Source: Planctomycetota bacterium
GTDB lineage: Bacteria; Planctomycetota; UBA1135; GCA-002686595
Reading direction: 5' to 3'
NCBI GenBank assembly: GCA_016709875.1
Contig: JADJLZ010000011.1
Span: 62,001 to 126,000, forward strand
Length of the DNA: 64,000 nucleotides
The notes below the pieces were generated by a model. The model was not told the origin of the DNA. It ran no database searches and saw only the letters and a program-made list of their open reading frames with translations. The position numbers were made by a program, and so were the translations under genes. This document shows positions 42,069-53,293 of this stretch, piece after piece. The stretch's first letter is position 1. Each line of letters starts with the position of its first letter.

Positions 42069-44807
42069 ATGTCCGCGCGCAAACAACCGACCGATCCCGA
42101 GTCCGTGCGCCTCGAGGAGGACGCACGGCGCGAGCGCAACTGGAAGCGCTGGGGCCCGTATCTCTCGGAGCGTCAGTGGGGGACCGTGCGCGAGGACTAC
42201 TCGGGCGACGGCAGCGCGTGGGACTACTTTCCCTACGAGCACTCGCGCAGCCGCGCGTACCGCTGGGGCGAAGACGGCCTGCTCGGCTTCTGCGATCGCC
42301 AGTGCCGGCTGGCGTTCGGTCTCGCGCTCTGGAACGGGCACGATCCGTACCTGAAGGAGCGCCTGTTCGGCCTCACCGGGCCGCAAGGCAATCACGGCGA
42401 GGACGTCAAGGAGGAGTACTACTACCTCGAGGCGACGCCGACCTCCTCGTGGTGCTCGGCCGTCTACCGCTACCCGCAGCGCGCGTTCCCCTACGCGCAG
42501 CTGCTCGCGGAGAACGCGCGCCGCACGCGCGAGCAGCCCGAGTACGAACTGGTCGACACGGGCGTGCTCGACGATTCGCGCGTTTTCGAGCTGCGCGTCG
42601 AATACGCCAAGTGCGATCCCGAGGACTTGCAGATCCGCATCCATGTGACGAACCTCGGGCCCGAGAGCGCGACGCTGCACGTGCTGCCGACGCTCTGGGC
42701 GCGCAACACCTGGTCGTGGGGCAATCGCGAGGAGGGCTCGGGCGAGAAACCGGTGCTGCACGCGCTCTCCGCGAACGAAATCGGCGCCGAGGTCGCTGGT
42801 CTGGGGAGCTATCGCCTGGCCTGCGAGGGCGCACCCGAGCTGTGCTTCACGGACAACGAGACCAACACGCAGCTGCTCTTCGGCACGCCCAGTTCCAACC
42901 CCTACGTGAAGGACGCCTTCCACCGCCGCGTGGTCGAGGGTGACGCTTCCGCGGTCAACCCAGCGCGCACGGGCACGAAAGCCGCAGCGCACTATGTGCT
43001 CGAGCTCGCGGCCGGCCAGACGCGCACGTTGCGCCTGCGCCTGCGCGAAGCCGCGCGCGCGAGCGGCGCGGCCTTCGGGCCGGAGTTCGACGCGCTGTGC
43101 GAAACGCGCCGCGCGGAGAGCGAGAGCTTCTTCGGCGCGCGCCTGCCGATTGCGCTCAGCGCGCAGGAGCGCAGCGTGGTCAAGCAGGCCTACGCGGGCC
43201 TGCTCTGGTCGAAGCAGTTCTACCACTACATCGTGCAGGACTGGCTGCGTGGCGACCCGGCGCAGCCCGCTCCGCCGCCCGAGCGCGCGCACGGCCGCAA
43301 CCACGACTGGCCGCACCTGTACAACCGCGACGTGCTCTCGATGCCGGACACCTGGGAGTATCCCTGGTACGCCGCCTGGGACCTCGCCTTCCACATGCTG
43401 CCGATGGCGCGCGTCGATCCGCAGTTCGCGAAGGACCAGCTGCTGCTCTTCCTGCGCGAGTGGTACATGCACCCCAGCGGCCAGATCCCGGCCTACGAGT
43501 GGGCGCTCTCGGACGTCAACCCGCCGGTGCACGCCTGGGCCTGCTGGCGCGTGTACAAGATGACCGGCGCGCGCGGCGAGCGCGATCTCGACTTCCTCGA
43601 GCGCTGCTTCCAGAAGCTGCTCTTCAACTTCACCTGGTGGGTCAACCGCAAGGACCCCGACGGCAACCACCTCTTCTCGGGCGGCTTCCTTGGCCTGGAC
43701 AACATCGGCGTCTTCGACCGCAGCGCGCCGCTGCCCGAGGGCGGCCACCTGCAGCAGGCCGACGGCACGGCCTGGATGGCCTTCTACTGCAACACGATGC
43801 TCGCGATGGCGCTCGAACTCGCGCCCACGCGGCCGGCCTACGAGGACGTCGCCTCGAAGTTCTTCGAGCACTTCGTCGCCATCTGCGATGCGATGAACAC
43901 GCTCGGCGGCACGGGCTTGTGGGACGAGACGGACGGCTTCTACTACGACCGCCTCGCCTCGGGCGGGGAGAGCGCGCCGCTCAAGGTGCGCTCGATGGTG
44001 GGGGTGATCCCGCTGCTCGCGGTCGAGGTCCTCGAGCAGTCGACGATCGACCGTTGCCCGGGCTTCAAGAAACGCATGCAGTGGTTCCTCGAGCACCGCG
44101 CGGACCTCGCGGCGATGCACAGCTACCTCGAAGTTTCGCCGCACGGGGAGCGGCGCCTGCTGGCGATCCCCTCCAAGGAGCGCCTCGCGCGCGTCCTGCG
44201 CTACGCGCTCGATGAAAGCGAATTCCTGTCGCCCTTTGGCCTGCGCTCGCTCTCGCGCGTGCACGGCGAGAAACCCTTCGTGCTCGAGCTCGGCGAGCAG
44301 CGCTACCGCGTCGACTACGAGCCGGGCGAGTCGCGCACGCAGATGTTCGGCGGCAACTCCAACTGGCGCGGGCCGGTGTGGTTCCCGCTCAACTACCTGC
44401 TGGTCGAGGCGCTGCAACGCTACCACCACTTCTACGGCGACGAATTCACGGTCGAATGCCCGGCCGGGTCGGGTGTCCGGCTGACGCTCTCCGAGGTCGC
44501 CGACGAGTTGTGCCGGCGGATGCTGGCCCTCTTCCTTCCCGACGCGCAGGGACATCGGCCCTGCCACGGTGGCGACGAGCGCTACGCCAGCGACCCGCTG
44601 CTGCGCGAGCGCTTGCTCTTCCACGAGTACTTCCACGGCGAGACGGGCAAGGGCCTCGGCGCGAGCCACCAGACCGGCTGGACGGCGCTGGTCACGCGCT
44701 GCGCGGAGGAACTCGCCCACAACCGCAGCGGCGTCCTCGGGGCCTCGGCGAGCCTGCCTTCGGGGCTGTTCGACACGAACTTCGCGCGCACACGGCGCGG
44801 TCGCTGA
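42069..44807 (+). CDS. GH63/MGH1-like glycoside hydrolase (glucosidase)
   Basis: A 912-residue protein matching the bacterial glucosidase family of clan GH-G. The N-terminal segment R-W-G-P-Y-L-S-E-R-Q-W-G-T-V-R-E-D-Y is highly conserved. A beta-rich N-domain (to about residue 370) precedes the (alpha/alpha)6 barrel, where N-R-D-V-L-S-M-P-D-T-W-E-Y-P-W-Y, L-P-E-G-G-H-L-Q-Q-A-D-G-T-A-W-M and N-S-N-W-R-G-P-V-W-F-P carry the expected acids. It probably hydrolyses alpha-glucosides such as glucosylglycerate or oligosaccharides in the cytoplasm, as no signal peptide is present. It is the gene before the pentose-phosphate operon, 173 bp upstream of tkt; that gap holds nothing recognisable. Confidence 0.88.
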   Translation: MSARKQPTDPESVRLEEDARRERNWKRWGPYLSERQWGTVREDYSGDGSAWDYFPYEHSRSRAYRWGEDGLLGFCDRQCRLAFGLALWNGHDPYLKERLFGLTGPQGNHGEDVKEEYYYLEATPTSSWCSAVYRYPQRAFPYAQLLAENARRTREQPEYELVDTGVLDDSRVFELRVEYAKCDPEDLQIRIHVTNLGPESATLHVLPTLWARNTWSWGNREEGSGEKPVLHALSANEIGAEVAGLGSYRLACEGAPELCFTDNETNTQLLFGTPSSNPYVKDAFHRRVVEGDASAVNPARTGTKAAAHYVLELAAGQTRTLRLRLREAARASGAAFGPEFDALCETRRAESESFFGARLPIALSAQERSVVKQAYAGLLWSKQFYHYIVQDWLRGDPAQPAPPPERAHGRNHDWPHLYNRDVLSMPDTWEYPWYAAWDLAFHMLPMARVDPQFAKDQLLLFLREWYMHPSGQIPAYEWALSDVNPPVHAWACWRVYKMTGARGERDLDFLERCFQKLLFNFTWWVNRKDPDGNHLFSGGFLGLDNIGVFDRSAPLPEGGHLQQADGTAWMAFYCNTMLAMALELAPTRPAYEDVASKFFEHFVAICDAMNTLGGTGLWDETDGFYYDRLASGGESAPLKVRSMVGVIPLLAVEVLEQSTIDRCPGFKKRMQWFLEHRADLAAMHSYLEVSPHGERRLLAIPSKERLARVLRYALDESEFLSPFGLRSLSRVHGEKPFVLELGEQRYRVDYEPGESRTQMFGGNSNWRGPVWFPLNYLLVEALQRYHHFYGDEFTVECPAGSGVRLTLSEVADELCRRMLALFLPDAQGHRPCHGGDERYASDPLLRERLLFHEYFHGETGKGLGASHQTGWTALVTRCAEELAHNRSGVLGASASLPSGLFDTNFARTRRGR

Positions 44808-44980
44808 TCCGGGAGCCGCGTCTCCCGTGTTCCGGAAAGCTTTTCCCGAGGCTGGGCCCGGGCTCGCTCCAGGCGCAGGGAATCGTCACAATCCGAGGCG
44901 ATCCGGTCGATGTCGTGCGGGCGCTCCGGCCCGCGTCGGCCGAGCTCCCTACTCCAGGCAGGACCGCTCTCCGCAAGCCC

Positions 44981-47047
44981 ATGGCGCAACACAGCTCCCC
45001 GTCGCTCGACACCCTCGCGATCGACACCATCCGCACGCTCTCGATGGACGGCGTCCAGAAGGCCAACTCGGGCCACCCGGGCACGCCCATGGCGCTCGCG
45101 CCGGTCGTCTATGCGCTCTGGCAGGGCTGCCTGCGCTACGACCCCGAGGAGCCGCTTTGGCCCGATCGCGACCGCTTCGTGCTGTCCTGCGGGCACGCCT
45201 CGATGCTGCTCTACAGCACGCTGTTCCTCGCCGGCGTCAAGGAGCTCGACGAGCACGGCCGCAAGACCGGCAAGCTCGCCGTCCCGCTCGAGGAGCTGCA
45301 GCGCTTTCGCCAGCTCGACTCGAAGACGCCTGGTCACCCCGAGTACGGCCACACGAGCGGCGTCGAGACCACCACCGGTCCGCTCGGCCAGGGTGTCGCG
45401 ACCTCGGTCGGCATGGCGATCGCGCAGCGCTGGCTCGCCGCGCGCTACAACCAGCCCGGTTTCGAACTCGTGCGCCATCGCGTGTGGGCGCTGTGCGGCG
45501 ACGGCGACCTGATGGAGGGCATCTCGAGCGAGGCCGCGTCGATCGCGGGCCACCTCGGGCTCTCGAACCTGTGCTGGATCTACGACTCGAACCGCATCAC
45601 GATCGAGGGCGACACGGACCTGGCCTTCACCGAGGACGTCGCCGCGCGCTTTCAGGCGCTGGGCTGGAACGTGCTGCGCGTGGGCGACGCGAACGACACG
45701 ACGCTGCTCGATGAGTGCTTCGAGCGCGTGCGCAAGGAGTCAGAACGGCCGACGCTGATCCTCGTGCACAGCCACATCGGCTACGGCGCGCCGAAGAAGC
45801 AGGACACGCACTCCGCGCACGGCGAACCGCTGGGCGTGGACGAGATCAAGGGCGCCAAGCGCAACTACGGCTGGCCCGAGGACGCGCAGTTCCTCGTGCC
45901 CGACGGCGTGCGCGAGCGCTTTGCCGCGAGACTCGGACAACGCGGCGCGAAGGCGCACGCCGAGTGGAACACGCTCTTTGCCACCTACCGCAAGTCGCAT
46001 CCGACGCTGGCCGAGGAGCTCTCGGCGCTGTGGCGCGGCGACCTGCCCGCAGGCTGGGAGAAGGCGTTGCCGACCTTCCCCGCGGACGCGAAGGGAGTCG
46101 CCTCGCGCGACGCAGGCGGCAAGGTGCTGAACGCGCTCGCCGCGGCGGTGCCCTGGGTCGTCGGCGGCTCGGCCGACCTCGCGCCGAGCACCAAGACGCG
46201 CCTCACCTTCGAGGGTGCGGGCGACCTGCTGCCGGGCAAGCCCGGCGGCCGCAACATGCACTTTGGCATTCGCGAGCACGCGATGGGCGCGATCGTGAAC
46301 GGCATGGCGCTCTCGGGGCTGCGCGCCTACGGCTCGACCTTCCTCGTGTTCATGGACTACTTGAAGCCCGCGCTGCGCCTCTCCTCGCTGATGAAGCTCC
46401 CGGTGGTCTACGTCTTCACGCACGATTCGATCGGCGTGGGGGAGGACGGTCCCACGCACCAGCCGATCGAGCAGATCGCGACCATGCGCGCGAAGCCCGG
46501 CATCTACGTGATGCGGCCCTGCGACGCGAACGAGACCGCCGAGTGCTGGCGCATCGCGCTCGAGCAGAAGCACAAGCCCAGCGCGCTCGCGCTGACGCGT
46601 CAGGCGCTGCCGACGATCGACCGCACGAAGTACGCCGCAGCCAGCGGGGCCCGCAAGGGCGCCTACGTGCTGGCCGATGCGCCCAATCCGCAGCTGATCC
46701 TGATCGGCACGGGTTCGGAGGTCTCGCTGTGCCTGGCGGCGTACGAGCAGCTCGCCAGCGAGGGCATTTCCGCGCGCGTCGTCAGCATGCCCAGCTGGGA
46801 GCTCTTCGCCGAGCAGCCGCAGTCCTATCGCGAGGCCGTGCTGCCGCCCGAGATCCGCGCGCGCGTGGCCGTCGAACAGGCGACCGGCTTCGGCTGGGAG
46901 CGCTGGGTCGGAATCGACGGCGCGCAGGTCTGCATGCAGGGCTTCGGCGCCTCCGCGCCCTACGGCGACCTGCAGAAGCGTTTCGGATTCACCGTGGAGA
47001 ACGTCATCGCACACGCCAAGGAACAGCTCGCGCTCGCCGCCACCTGA
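44981..47047 (+). CDS. tkt: Transketolase
   Basis: A 688-residue ThDP enzyme of the non-oxidative pentose-phosphate pathway that transfers two-carbon ketol units. Seen are the N-terminal K-A-N-S-G-H-P-G-T-P-M, the ThDP/Mg motif C-G-D-G-D-L-M-E-G-I-S with the later N-R-I-T-I-E-G, the catalytic Glu segment G-I-R-E-H-A-M-G, and D-S-I-G-V-G-E-D-G-P-T-H-Q-P. The length is normal. It is the first gene of an operon with tal-pgi, gnd, zwf and pgl, with 13 bp to the next gene. Confidence 0.97.
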   Translation: MAQHSSPSLDTLAIDTIRTLSMDGVQKANSGHPGTPMALAPVVYALWQGCLRYDPEEPLWPDRDRFVLSCGHASMLLYSTLFLAGVKELDEHGRKTGKLAVPLEELQRFRQLDSKTPGHPEYGHTSGVETTTGPLGQGVATSVGMAIAQRWLAARYNQPGFELVRHRVWALCGDGDLMEGISSEAASIAGHLGLSNLCWIYDSNRITIEGDTDLAFTEDVAARFQALGWNVLRVGDANDTTLLDECFERVRKESERPTLILVHSHIGYGAPKKQDTHSAHGEPLGVDEIKGAKRNYGWPEDAQFLVPDGVRERFAARLGQRGAKAHAEWNTLFATYRKSHPTLAEELSALWRGDLPAGWEKALPTFPADAKGVASRDAGGKVLNALAAAVPWVVGGSADLAPSTKTRLTFEGAGDLLPGKPGGRNMHFGIREHAMGAIVNGMALSGLRAYGSTFLVFMDYLKPALRLSSLMKLPVVYVFTHDSIGVGEDGPTHQPIEQIATMRAKPGIYVMRPCDANETAECWRIALEQKHKPSALALTRQALPTIDRTKYAAASGARKGAYVLADAPNPQLILIGTGSEVSLCLAAYEQLASEGISARVVSMPSWELFAEQPQSYREAVLPPEIRARVAVEQATGFGWERWVGIDGAQVCMQGFGASAPYGDLQKRFGFTVENVIAHAKEQLALAAT

Positions 47048-47060
47048 GGTAAAGCCACCT

Positions 47061-49922
47061 ATGTCGAACCCGCTGCAACAGCTCCCCTCCTTCGGCCAGT
47101 CCATCTGGCTCGATTTCATCAGCCGCAAGATCCTCGACGACGGGACGCTCGCGCGCCTTGTCGACGCAGGTGAGATCCTGGGGGTCACGAGCAACCCTGC
47201 GATCTTCGAGAAGTCGATCGCCGAGGGAGTCGAGTACAAGGGCATCCTCGCGCGCCTGCGCGGCGAAAATCCCAAGGCGAGCGCCTTCGAGCTCTACGAG
47301 CACGTCGCGATCCGCGACATCCAGGCTGCGGCCGACGTGCTGCGCAAGGTCTACGACAAGACCAAGGGCCGCGACGGCTACGTCTCCCTCGAGGTGACGA
47401 TGTTCGCCGGCGAGGACGAAGGCTCGATCCTGAAGGAGGCGCGCAGCCTCTGGTCGCGCGTCGCGCGTCCCAATCTGATGATCAAGGTGCCCGCGGTTCC
47501 CGCCGGCATCGGCGCAGCCGAGAAGCTGCTCGCCGAAGGCATCAACGTCAACGTCACGCTGCTCTTCGCCGTCGACACCTACGCCAAGGTGGCGCAGGCC
47601 TACGTTGCGGGCGTCGAGAGCTTCGCGAAACAGGGCGGCGATCCCTCGAAGGTCGCGAGCGTCGCGAGCTTCTTCGTCTCGCGCATCGACAGCCTGGTCG
47701 ACAAGCTGCTCGAGGAGAAGGGCAACAAGAACCTGCCCGGGAAGATCGCGATCGCGAACGCCAAGCTCGCCTACGCGCAGTACCGCGAGATCTTCGGCAC
47801 GCCGCGCTGGAAGGCGCTCGAAGCAAAGGGCGCACGCACGCAGCGCGTCCTGTGGGCTTCGACTGGCACGAAGAACAAGGCCTACAGCGACGTGCTCTAC
47901 GTCGAGGAGCTGATCGGGCTCGACACGGTCAACACCGCGCCGCCCGCGACGATCGACGCCTTCCGCGACCACGGCAAGCCGCGCGCGAGTCTCGAAGTCG
48001 GGCTCGACGCGGCGCGCGCGCAGATGTCGGAGCTCAACCGCACGATCGTGCCCATGCAGAAGGTCACCGACCAGCTGCTGGCCGAGGGCCTGAAGCTCTT
48101 CTCCGACGCCTTCGTCAAGCTGCTCGCGGCGGTCGAGGCCTCGAAGTCCTCCGCCAGCCCCTCCACCGGAGCGCCGGCGACGAACAGCGCGACCACCTGG
48201 AAGCTCTCTGAGGCGCTCGCCGCCTCGGTCACGAACCACCTCGACGAGTGGAAGAGCACCAAGAAAATCGCGCGCCTGTGGGCTCGCGACGCCTCGATCT
48301 GGACCGGCTCGGACGAGTCCAAGTGGCTCGGCTGGCTCGACGCGCCCGCAGCGGCGCGCGCGCAGCTGAAGGAGCTCAACGCCTTCGCCGACGAGATCAA
48401 GAGCGAGGGCTTCACGCACGTGCTGCTGCTCGGCATGGGCGGATCGAGCCTGTGCCCCGACGTGCTGCGCCACACCTTCGGTGCGCGCGCGGGCTATCCC
48501 AAGCTCGAAGTCGTCGACTCGACCGATCCGCAGCAGATCGCGGCCTCGGAGCGCCGCGTCGATCTCGCCAAGACGCTCGTGCTGGTCGCCAGCAAGTCGG
48601 GGAGCACGCTCGAGCCGAACATCTTCGAGGCCTACTTCTGGGAGCGCGTGCAGCAGGTCTCCGGCGGCAAGGCCGGCCGCCAGTTCATCGCGATCACCGA
48701 CCCGGGCTCGAAGCTCGAGCTCGCGGCGAAGCAGAAGGGCTACCGGCGCGTTTTCTCGGGCGATCCCGCGATCGGCGGGCGCTTCTCGGCGCTCTCGCCC
48801 TTCGGTCTGGTGCCCGCGGCGCTGCTGGGCATGGACCTCGAGCGCTTCCTCGCGCGCGTCGACGCCATGGCGGGCGCGTGCGGCGCCAACGTGGCGCCTG
48901 CTTCGAACCCGGGCGTGCAGCTGGGCGTGATCCTCGGCGCGGCGGCGAAGAGCGGACGCGACAAGCTCACGCTGGTGTGCTCGCCGGCCTTCGTCGCGCT
49001 TGGCGCGTGGCTCGAGCAGTTGATCGCCGAATCGACCGGCAAGCTCGGCAAGGGCATCGTGCCCGTCGATCTCGAGCCGCTCGGTCGTCCCGAGCTGTAC
49101 GGCAACGACCGGCTGTTCGCCTACATCCGCCTCGAGAACGGCGCGGACAAGCTGCAGGACGCGGCGATCGAGGCGCTCGAGCGCGCCGGCCAGGCCGTCG
49201 TGCGCATCCCCGTCGCGGACGTGCACGAGATCGGCGCCGAGTTCTTCCGCTGGGAGATCGCCACGGCGGTCGCGGGCTCGCTGCTGGGCATCCACCCCTT
49301 CGACCAGCCCGACGTGGAGGCCAGCAAGATCGCGACCAAGGAGCTCACGAGCGCCTACGAGAAGTCGGGTGCGCTGCCTGCGGAGCAGCCCTTCTTCGAA
49401 ACCGGCGGGTTGCAGCTGTTCGCTGATCCGCGCAACGCGGGCGCACTTTCGAAGAACCTCGCCAAGGACGCGCAGCTCGGAGACGTGCTGCGCGCGCACT
49501 TCGCGCGCTTCCGCCACGGCGACTACTTCGCTGTGCTCGCCTACATCGAGATGAGCGCCAACTACGCGTCCGAGCTGCAGTCGCTGCGGCGCAGCGTGCG
49601 CGATCAGGCCAAGGTCGCGACTTGCCTGGGCTTTGGCCCGCGCTTCCTGCACTCCACGGGCCAGGCCTACAAGGGCGGGCCCAACAGCGGCGTGTTCCTG
49701 CAGATCACCTGCCACGACACGGCCGACCTGCAGGTGCCCGGCGCGAAGTACAGCTTTGGCACCGTCAAGGCCGCGCAGGCGCGCGGCGACTTCAGCGTGC
49801 TCTCCGAGCGCGGCCGGCGCGCCTTGCGCGTGCACATCACTGGCGACGTGCGCGCCGGTCTCGCGCGCCTGCGCGAAGCTGTCGCTCTCGCGCTCACCCA
49901 ATACGCACCCGCGGGCTCCTGA
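47061..49922 (+). CDS. tal-pgi: Bifunctional transaldolase / glucose-6-phosphate isomerase
   Basis: A 953-residue fusion. Residues 1-375 are a transaldolase with S-N-P-A-I-F-E-K, the Schiff-base Lys142 (L-M-I-K-V-P-A-V) and N-V-N-V-T-L-L-F. After an Ala/Ser/Pro linker (about 365-385), residues 390-953 form a phosphoglucose isomerase domain with L-G-M-G-G-S-S-L-C-P-D, S-K-S-G-S-T-L-E-P-N and a C-terminal catalytic region. It joins two interconversions around fructose-6-phosphate in one chain. It has a full-length open frame and operon partners on both sides, so the fusion is real and not a read-through. Confidence 0.95.
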   Translation: MSNPLQQLPSFGQSIWLDFISRKILDDGTLARLVDAGEILGVTSNPAIFEKSIAEGVEYKGILARLRGENPKASAFELYEHVAIRDIQAAADVLRKVYDKTKGRDGYVSLEVTMFAGEDEGSILKEARSLWSRVARPNLMIKVPAVPAGIGAAEKLLAEGINVNVTLLFAVDTYAKVAQAYVAGVESFAKQGGDPSKVASVASFFVSRIDSLVDKLLEEKGNKNLPGKIAIANAKLAYAQYREIFGTPRWKALEAKGARTQRVLWASTGTKNKAYSDVLYVEELIGLDTVNTAPPATIDAFRDHGKPRASLEVGLDAARAQMSELNRTIVPMQKVTDQLLAEGLKLFSDAFVKLLAAVEASKSSASPSTGAPATNSATTWKLSEALAASVTNHLDEWKSTKKIARLWARDASIWTGSDESKWLGWLDAPAAARAQLKELNAFADEIKSEGFTHVLLLGMGGSSLCPDVLRHTFGARAGYPKLEVVDSTDPQQIAASERRVDLAKTLVLVASKSGSTLEPNIFEAYFWERVQQVSGGKAGRQFIAITDPGSKLELAAKQKGYRRVFSGDPAIGGRFSALSPFGLVPAALLGMDLERFLARVDAMAGACGANVAPASNPGVQLGVILGAAAKSGRDKLTLVCSPAFVALGAWLEQLIAESTGKLGKGIVPVDLEPLGRPELYGNDRLFAYIRLENGADKLQDAAIEALERAGQAVVRIPVADVHEIGAEFFRWEIATAVAGSLLGIHPFDQPDVEASKIATKELTSAYEKSGALPAEQPFFETGGLQLFADPRNAGALSKNLAKDAQLGDVLRAHFARFRHGDYFAVLAYIEMSANYASELQSLRRSVRDQAKVATCLGFGPRFLHSTGQAYKGGPNSGVFLQITCHDTADLQVPGAKYSFGTVKAAQARGDFSVLSERGRRALRVHITGDVRAGLARLREAVALALTQYAPAGS

Positions 49923-49939
49923 ACGGAAGGAACGAGAAC

Positions 49940-50917
<978 letters not shown>

Positions 50918-50933
50918 GAGCGCCCAAGATCCA

Positions 50934-52535
50934 ATGACCCCGATTCGCCCGCAAGCGCAGTCCGCAGAAAGCTCCCGTCAGCTCATGGATTCGATCCACA
51001 CCGCGGCCCAGGACGTCTCGAGCCTGGTCAACCCGGTCGCCTGCCCGGTCGGAACGGGAGCGATCGTGATCTTCGGCGCCGCCGGCGACCTGACCAAGCG
51101 CAAGCTGATCCCCTCGCTCTACAACCTCGCCGCGGGGAAGCTGCTCGGCGACGACGTGGCCTTCGTCGCCGTCGCGCGCGCCGGACTGGACGACGCCAGC
51201 TGGCGCGCGAAGCAGGCGGAGGACCTCGCGACCTACGCGACAGGCGAGGTCGATCCCGCCGTGCGCGATTGGATCGTCGAGCGCACCTACTACGTCGACG
51301 GCAACTTCGACGACGCCGCGACCTACGAACGCCTGGGCCAGAAGCTGCTGGAAGTCGACAAGCGCCACAAGACGAACGGCAACCGGCTCTTCTACCTCGC
51401 GACCGCGCCGGACTTCTTCGCACCGATCGTGGAGAACCTCGGGCGCGCGAAGCTCGTGCAGCAGGAGAACGGCAACTGGCGCCGCGTGATCGTCGAGAAG
51501 CCTTTCGGCACCGACCTCGAGACCGCGCGCGCGCTCAACAAGGAGCTGCGCCGCACCTTGCGCGAGGAGCAGATCTACCGCATCGACCACTACCTGGGGA
51601 AGGAGACCGTGCAGAACATCATGGTCTTCCGCTTCGGGAACTGCATGTTCGAGCCGATCTGGAACCGGCGCTACATCGACAACGTGCAGATCACCGTCGC
51701 CGAATCGATCGGCGTCGAGAGCCGCGGCGGCTACTACGACGGTGCGGGCTGCCTGCGCGACATGGTGCCCAACCACCTGCTGCAGCTGCTCGCGCTGGTC
51801 GCGATGGAGCCGCCGACCTCCTTCGAGGCCGAAGCGGTGCGCGAGGAGAAGGCCAAGGTGTTGCGCGCGATCCAGCCCATGAGCCCCGAGCGCGTGCTCA
51901 CGCACGCCGTGCGCGGCCAGTACGGGACGGGCAAGGGTGCGAACGGAAAGCTCGCCGCCTACCGCCACGAGCCCAAGGTAGGCGCGAACTCGCACACCGA
52001 GACGTACGCCGCGCTCAAGCTCGCGGTCGACAACTGGCGTTGGGCCGACGTGCCCTTCTACCTGCGCACGGGCAAGCGCATGCCGCGGCGCGTGTCGGAG
52101 ATCGCGATCCAGTTCCGCCGCCCGCCGACGCTGCTCTTCCGCAACACCGAGGTCGATCACCTCTCGCGCAACGTGCTCGTGATCCGCGTGCAGCCCGACG
52201 AGGGCATCGCACTGCGTTTCGGCGCGAAGCTCCCCGGCCCGAACGTGCGCGTCGGCAACGTCGCGATGGAGTTCAAGTACTCCGAGACCTTCGGCTCGAC
52301 GCCCTCGACGGGCTACGAGACGCTGATCTACGACTGCATCAAGGGCGACGCGACGCTCTTCCAGCGCGCCGACATGGTCGAGATGGGCTGGGCGATCGTG
52401 AACCCGGTGCTCGAACTGTGGCACGCCCTGCCCGAGCACGAGTTCCCCAACTACGCGGCCGGCAGCTGGGGCCCCTGGGCCGCCGACGAACTGCTCGCGC
52501 GCGACGGTCGCACCTGGCGCGAGATCGAGGACTGA
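50934..52535 (+). CDS. zwf: Glucose-6-phosphate 1-dehydrogenase
   Basis: A 533-residue NADP-linked enzyme that opens the oxidative pentose-phosphate pathway. The coenzyme site is I-F-G-A-A-G-D-L-T-K-R-K. The catalytic motif R-I-D-H219-Y-L-G-K-E is present, and V-I-V-E-K-P-F-G-T-D-L and F-Y-L-R-T-G-K-R-M are typical. About 40 N-terminal residues precede the first strand, slightly longer than usual; an in-frame ATG at codon 18 is a possible alternative start. It lies 16 bp after gnd and 4 bp before pgl. Confidence 0.97.
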   Translation: MTPIRPQAQSAESSRQLMDSIHTAAQDVSSLVNPVACPVGTGAIVIFGAAGDLTKRKLIPSLYNLAAGKLLGDDVAFVAVARAGLDDASWRAKQAEDLATYATGEVDPAVRDWIVERTYYVDGNFDDAATYERLGQKLLEVDKRHKTNGNRLFYLATAPDFFAPIVENLGRAKLVQQENGNWRRVIVEKPFGTDLETARALNKELRRTLREEQIYRIDHYLGKETVQNIMVFRFGNCMFEPIWNRRYIDNVQITVAESIGVESRGGYYDGAGCLRDMVPNHLLQLLALVAMEPPTSFEAEAVREEKAKVLRAIQPMSPERVLTHAVRGQYGTGKGANGKLAAYRHEPKVGANSHTETYAALKLAVDNWRWADVPFYLRTGKRMPRRVSEIAIQFRRPPTLLFRNTEVDHLSRNVLVIRVQPDEGIALRFGAKLPGPNVRVGNVAMEFKYSETFGSTPSTGYETLIYDCIKGDATLFQRADMVEMGWAIVNPVLELWHALPEHEFPNYAAGSWGPWAADELLARDGRTWREIED

Positions 52536-52539
52536 GATC

Positions 52540-53286
52540 GTGCCGCACAAGGGCGAACGCAACCTGCGCATCTTCGAAAGCCTCGACGCGCTGCTCACGG
52601 CGGCGCGCGACGAGGTCGTGGCCCGCGCGCAAAAAGCGCTGCGCGCACGCCGGCGCTTCACGCTCGCGCTCTCGGGCGGCAGCACGCCCAAGCGGCTCTA
52701 CGAATCGCTCGTCGGCGCGGAGATCGACTGGGCGCGCACCCAGGTCTTCTTCGGCGACGAGCGCTGCGTCCCGCCCGACCACGCCGACTCGAACTACCGC
52801 ATGGCGCGCGAGGCGCTGCTCTCGAAGGTCGCGATCCCCGAGAAGAACGTGCACCGCGTGCGCAGCGAGGACGCCGATCCCGAGCGCGCGGCGAAGGCCT
52901 ACGAGCAGGACCTGCAGTCCTTCTTCAAGCTCCGGCCGGGCGAGTTGCCGGTCTTCGACCTGTGCCTGATGGGCATGGGCCCCGACGGGCACACCGCTTC
53001 GCTCTTTCCCGGCACGAGCGCGCTGGCCGAGGAGGTGCGCCTCGCGGTCGCGCCCTTCGTCGAGAAGCTCAACAGCTGGCGCGTGACGCTCACCGCGCCG
53101 GTCTTCAACCACGCGCGCAGCGTGCTGTTCCTCGTCGCGGGCGAGGACAAGGCGCAGGCGCTGCAGGGCGTGCTCGAGAGCGAGCGGCCCGCGGCCGAGC
53201 TGCCCTCGAAGCTGATCAAGCCCACGGCGGGCGAGCTCCTGTGGTGGGTCGACAAGGCGGCGGCGAAGCTGCTCGCGGGGCGCTGA
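52540..53286 (+). CDS. pgl: 6-phosphogluconolactonase
   Basis: A 248-residue DevB-type lactonase that hydrolyses 6-phosphogluconolactone, the zwf product. Typical segments are L-A-L-S-G-G-S-T-P-K-R-L-Y-E, F-F-G-D-E-R-C-V-P and L-M-G-M-G-P-D-G-H-T-A-S-L-F-P-G. The GTG at 52540 starts 4 bp after the zwf stop, so it is translationally coupled. It is the last recognisable gene of the operon. Confidence 0.96.
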   Translation: MPHKGERNLRIFESLDALLTAARDEVVARAQKALRARRRFTLALSGGSTPKRLYESLVGAEIDWARTQVFFGDERCVPPDHADSNYRMAREALLSKVAIPEKNVHRVRSEDADPERAAKAYEQDLQSFFKLRPGELPVFDLCLMGMGPDGHTASLFPGTSALAEEVRLAVAPFVEKLNSWRVTLTAPVFNHARSVLFLVAGEDKAQALQGVLESERPAAELPSKLIKPTAGELLWWVDKAAAKLLAGR

Positions 53287-53293
53287 TCCGGCT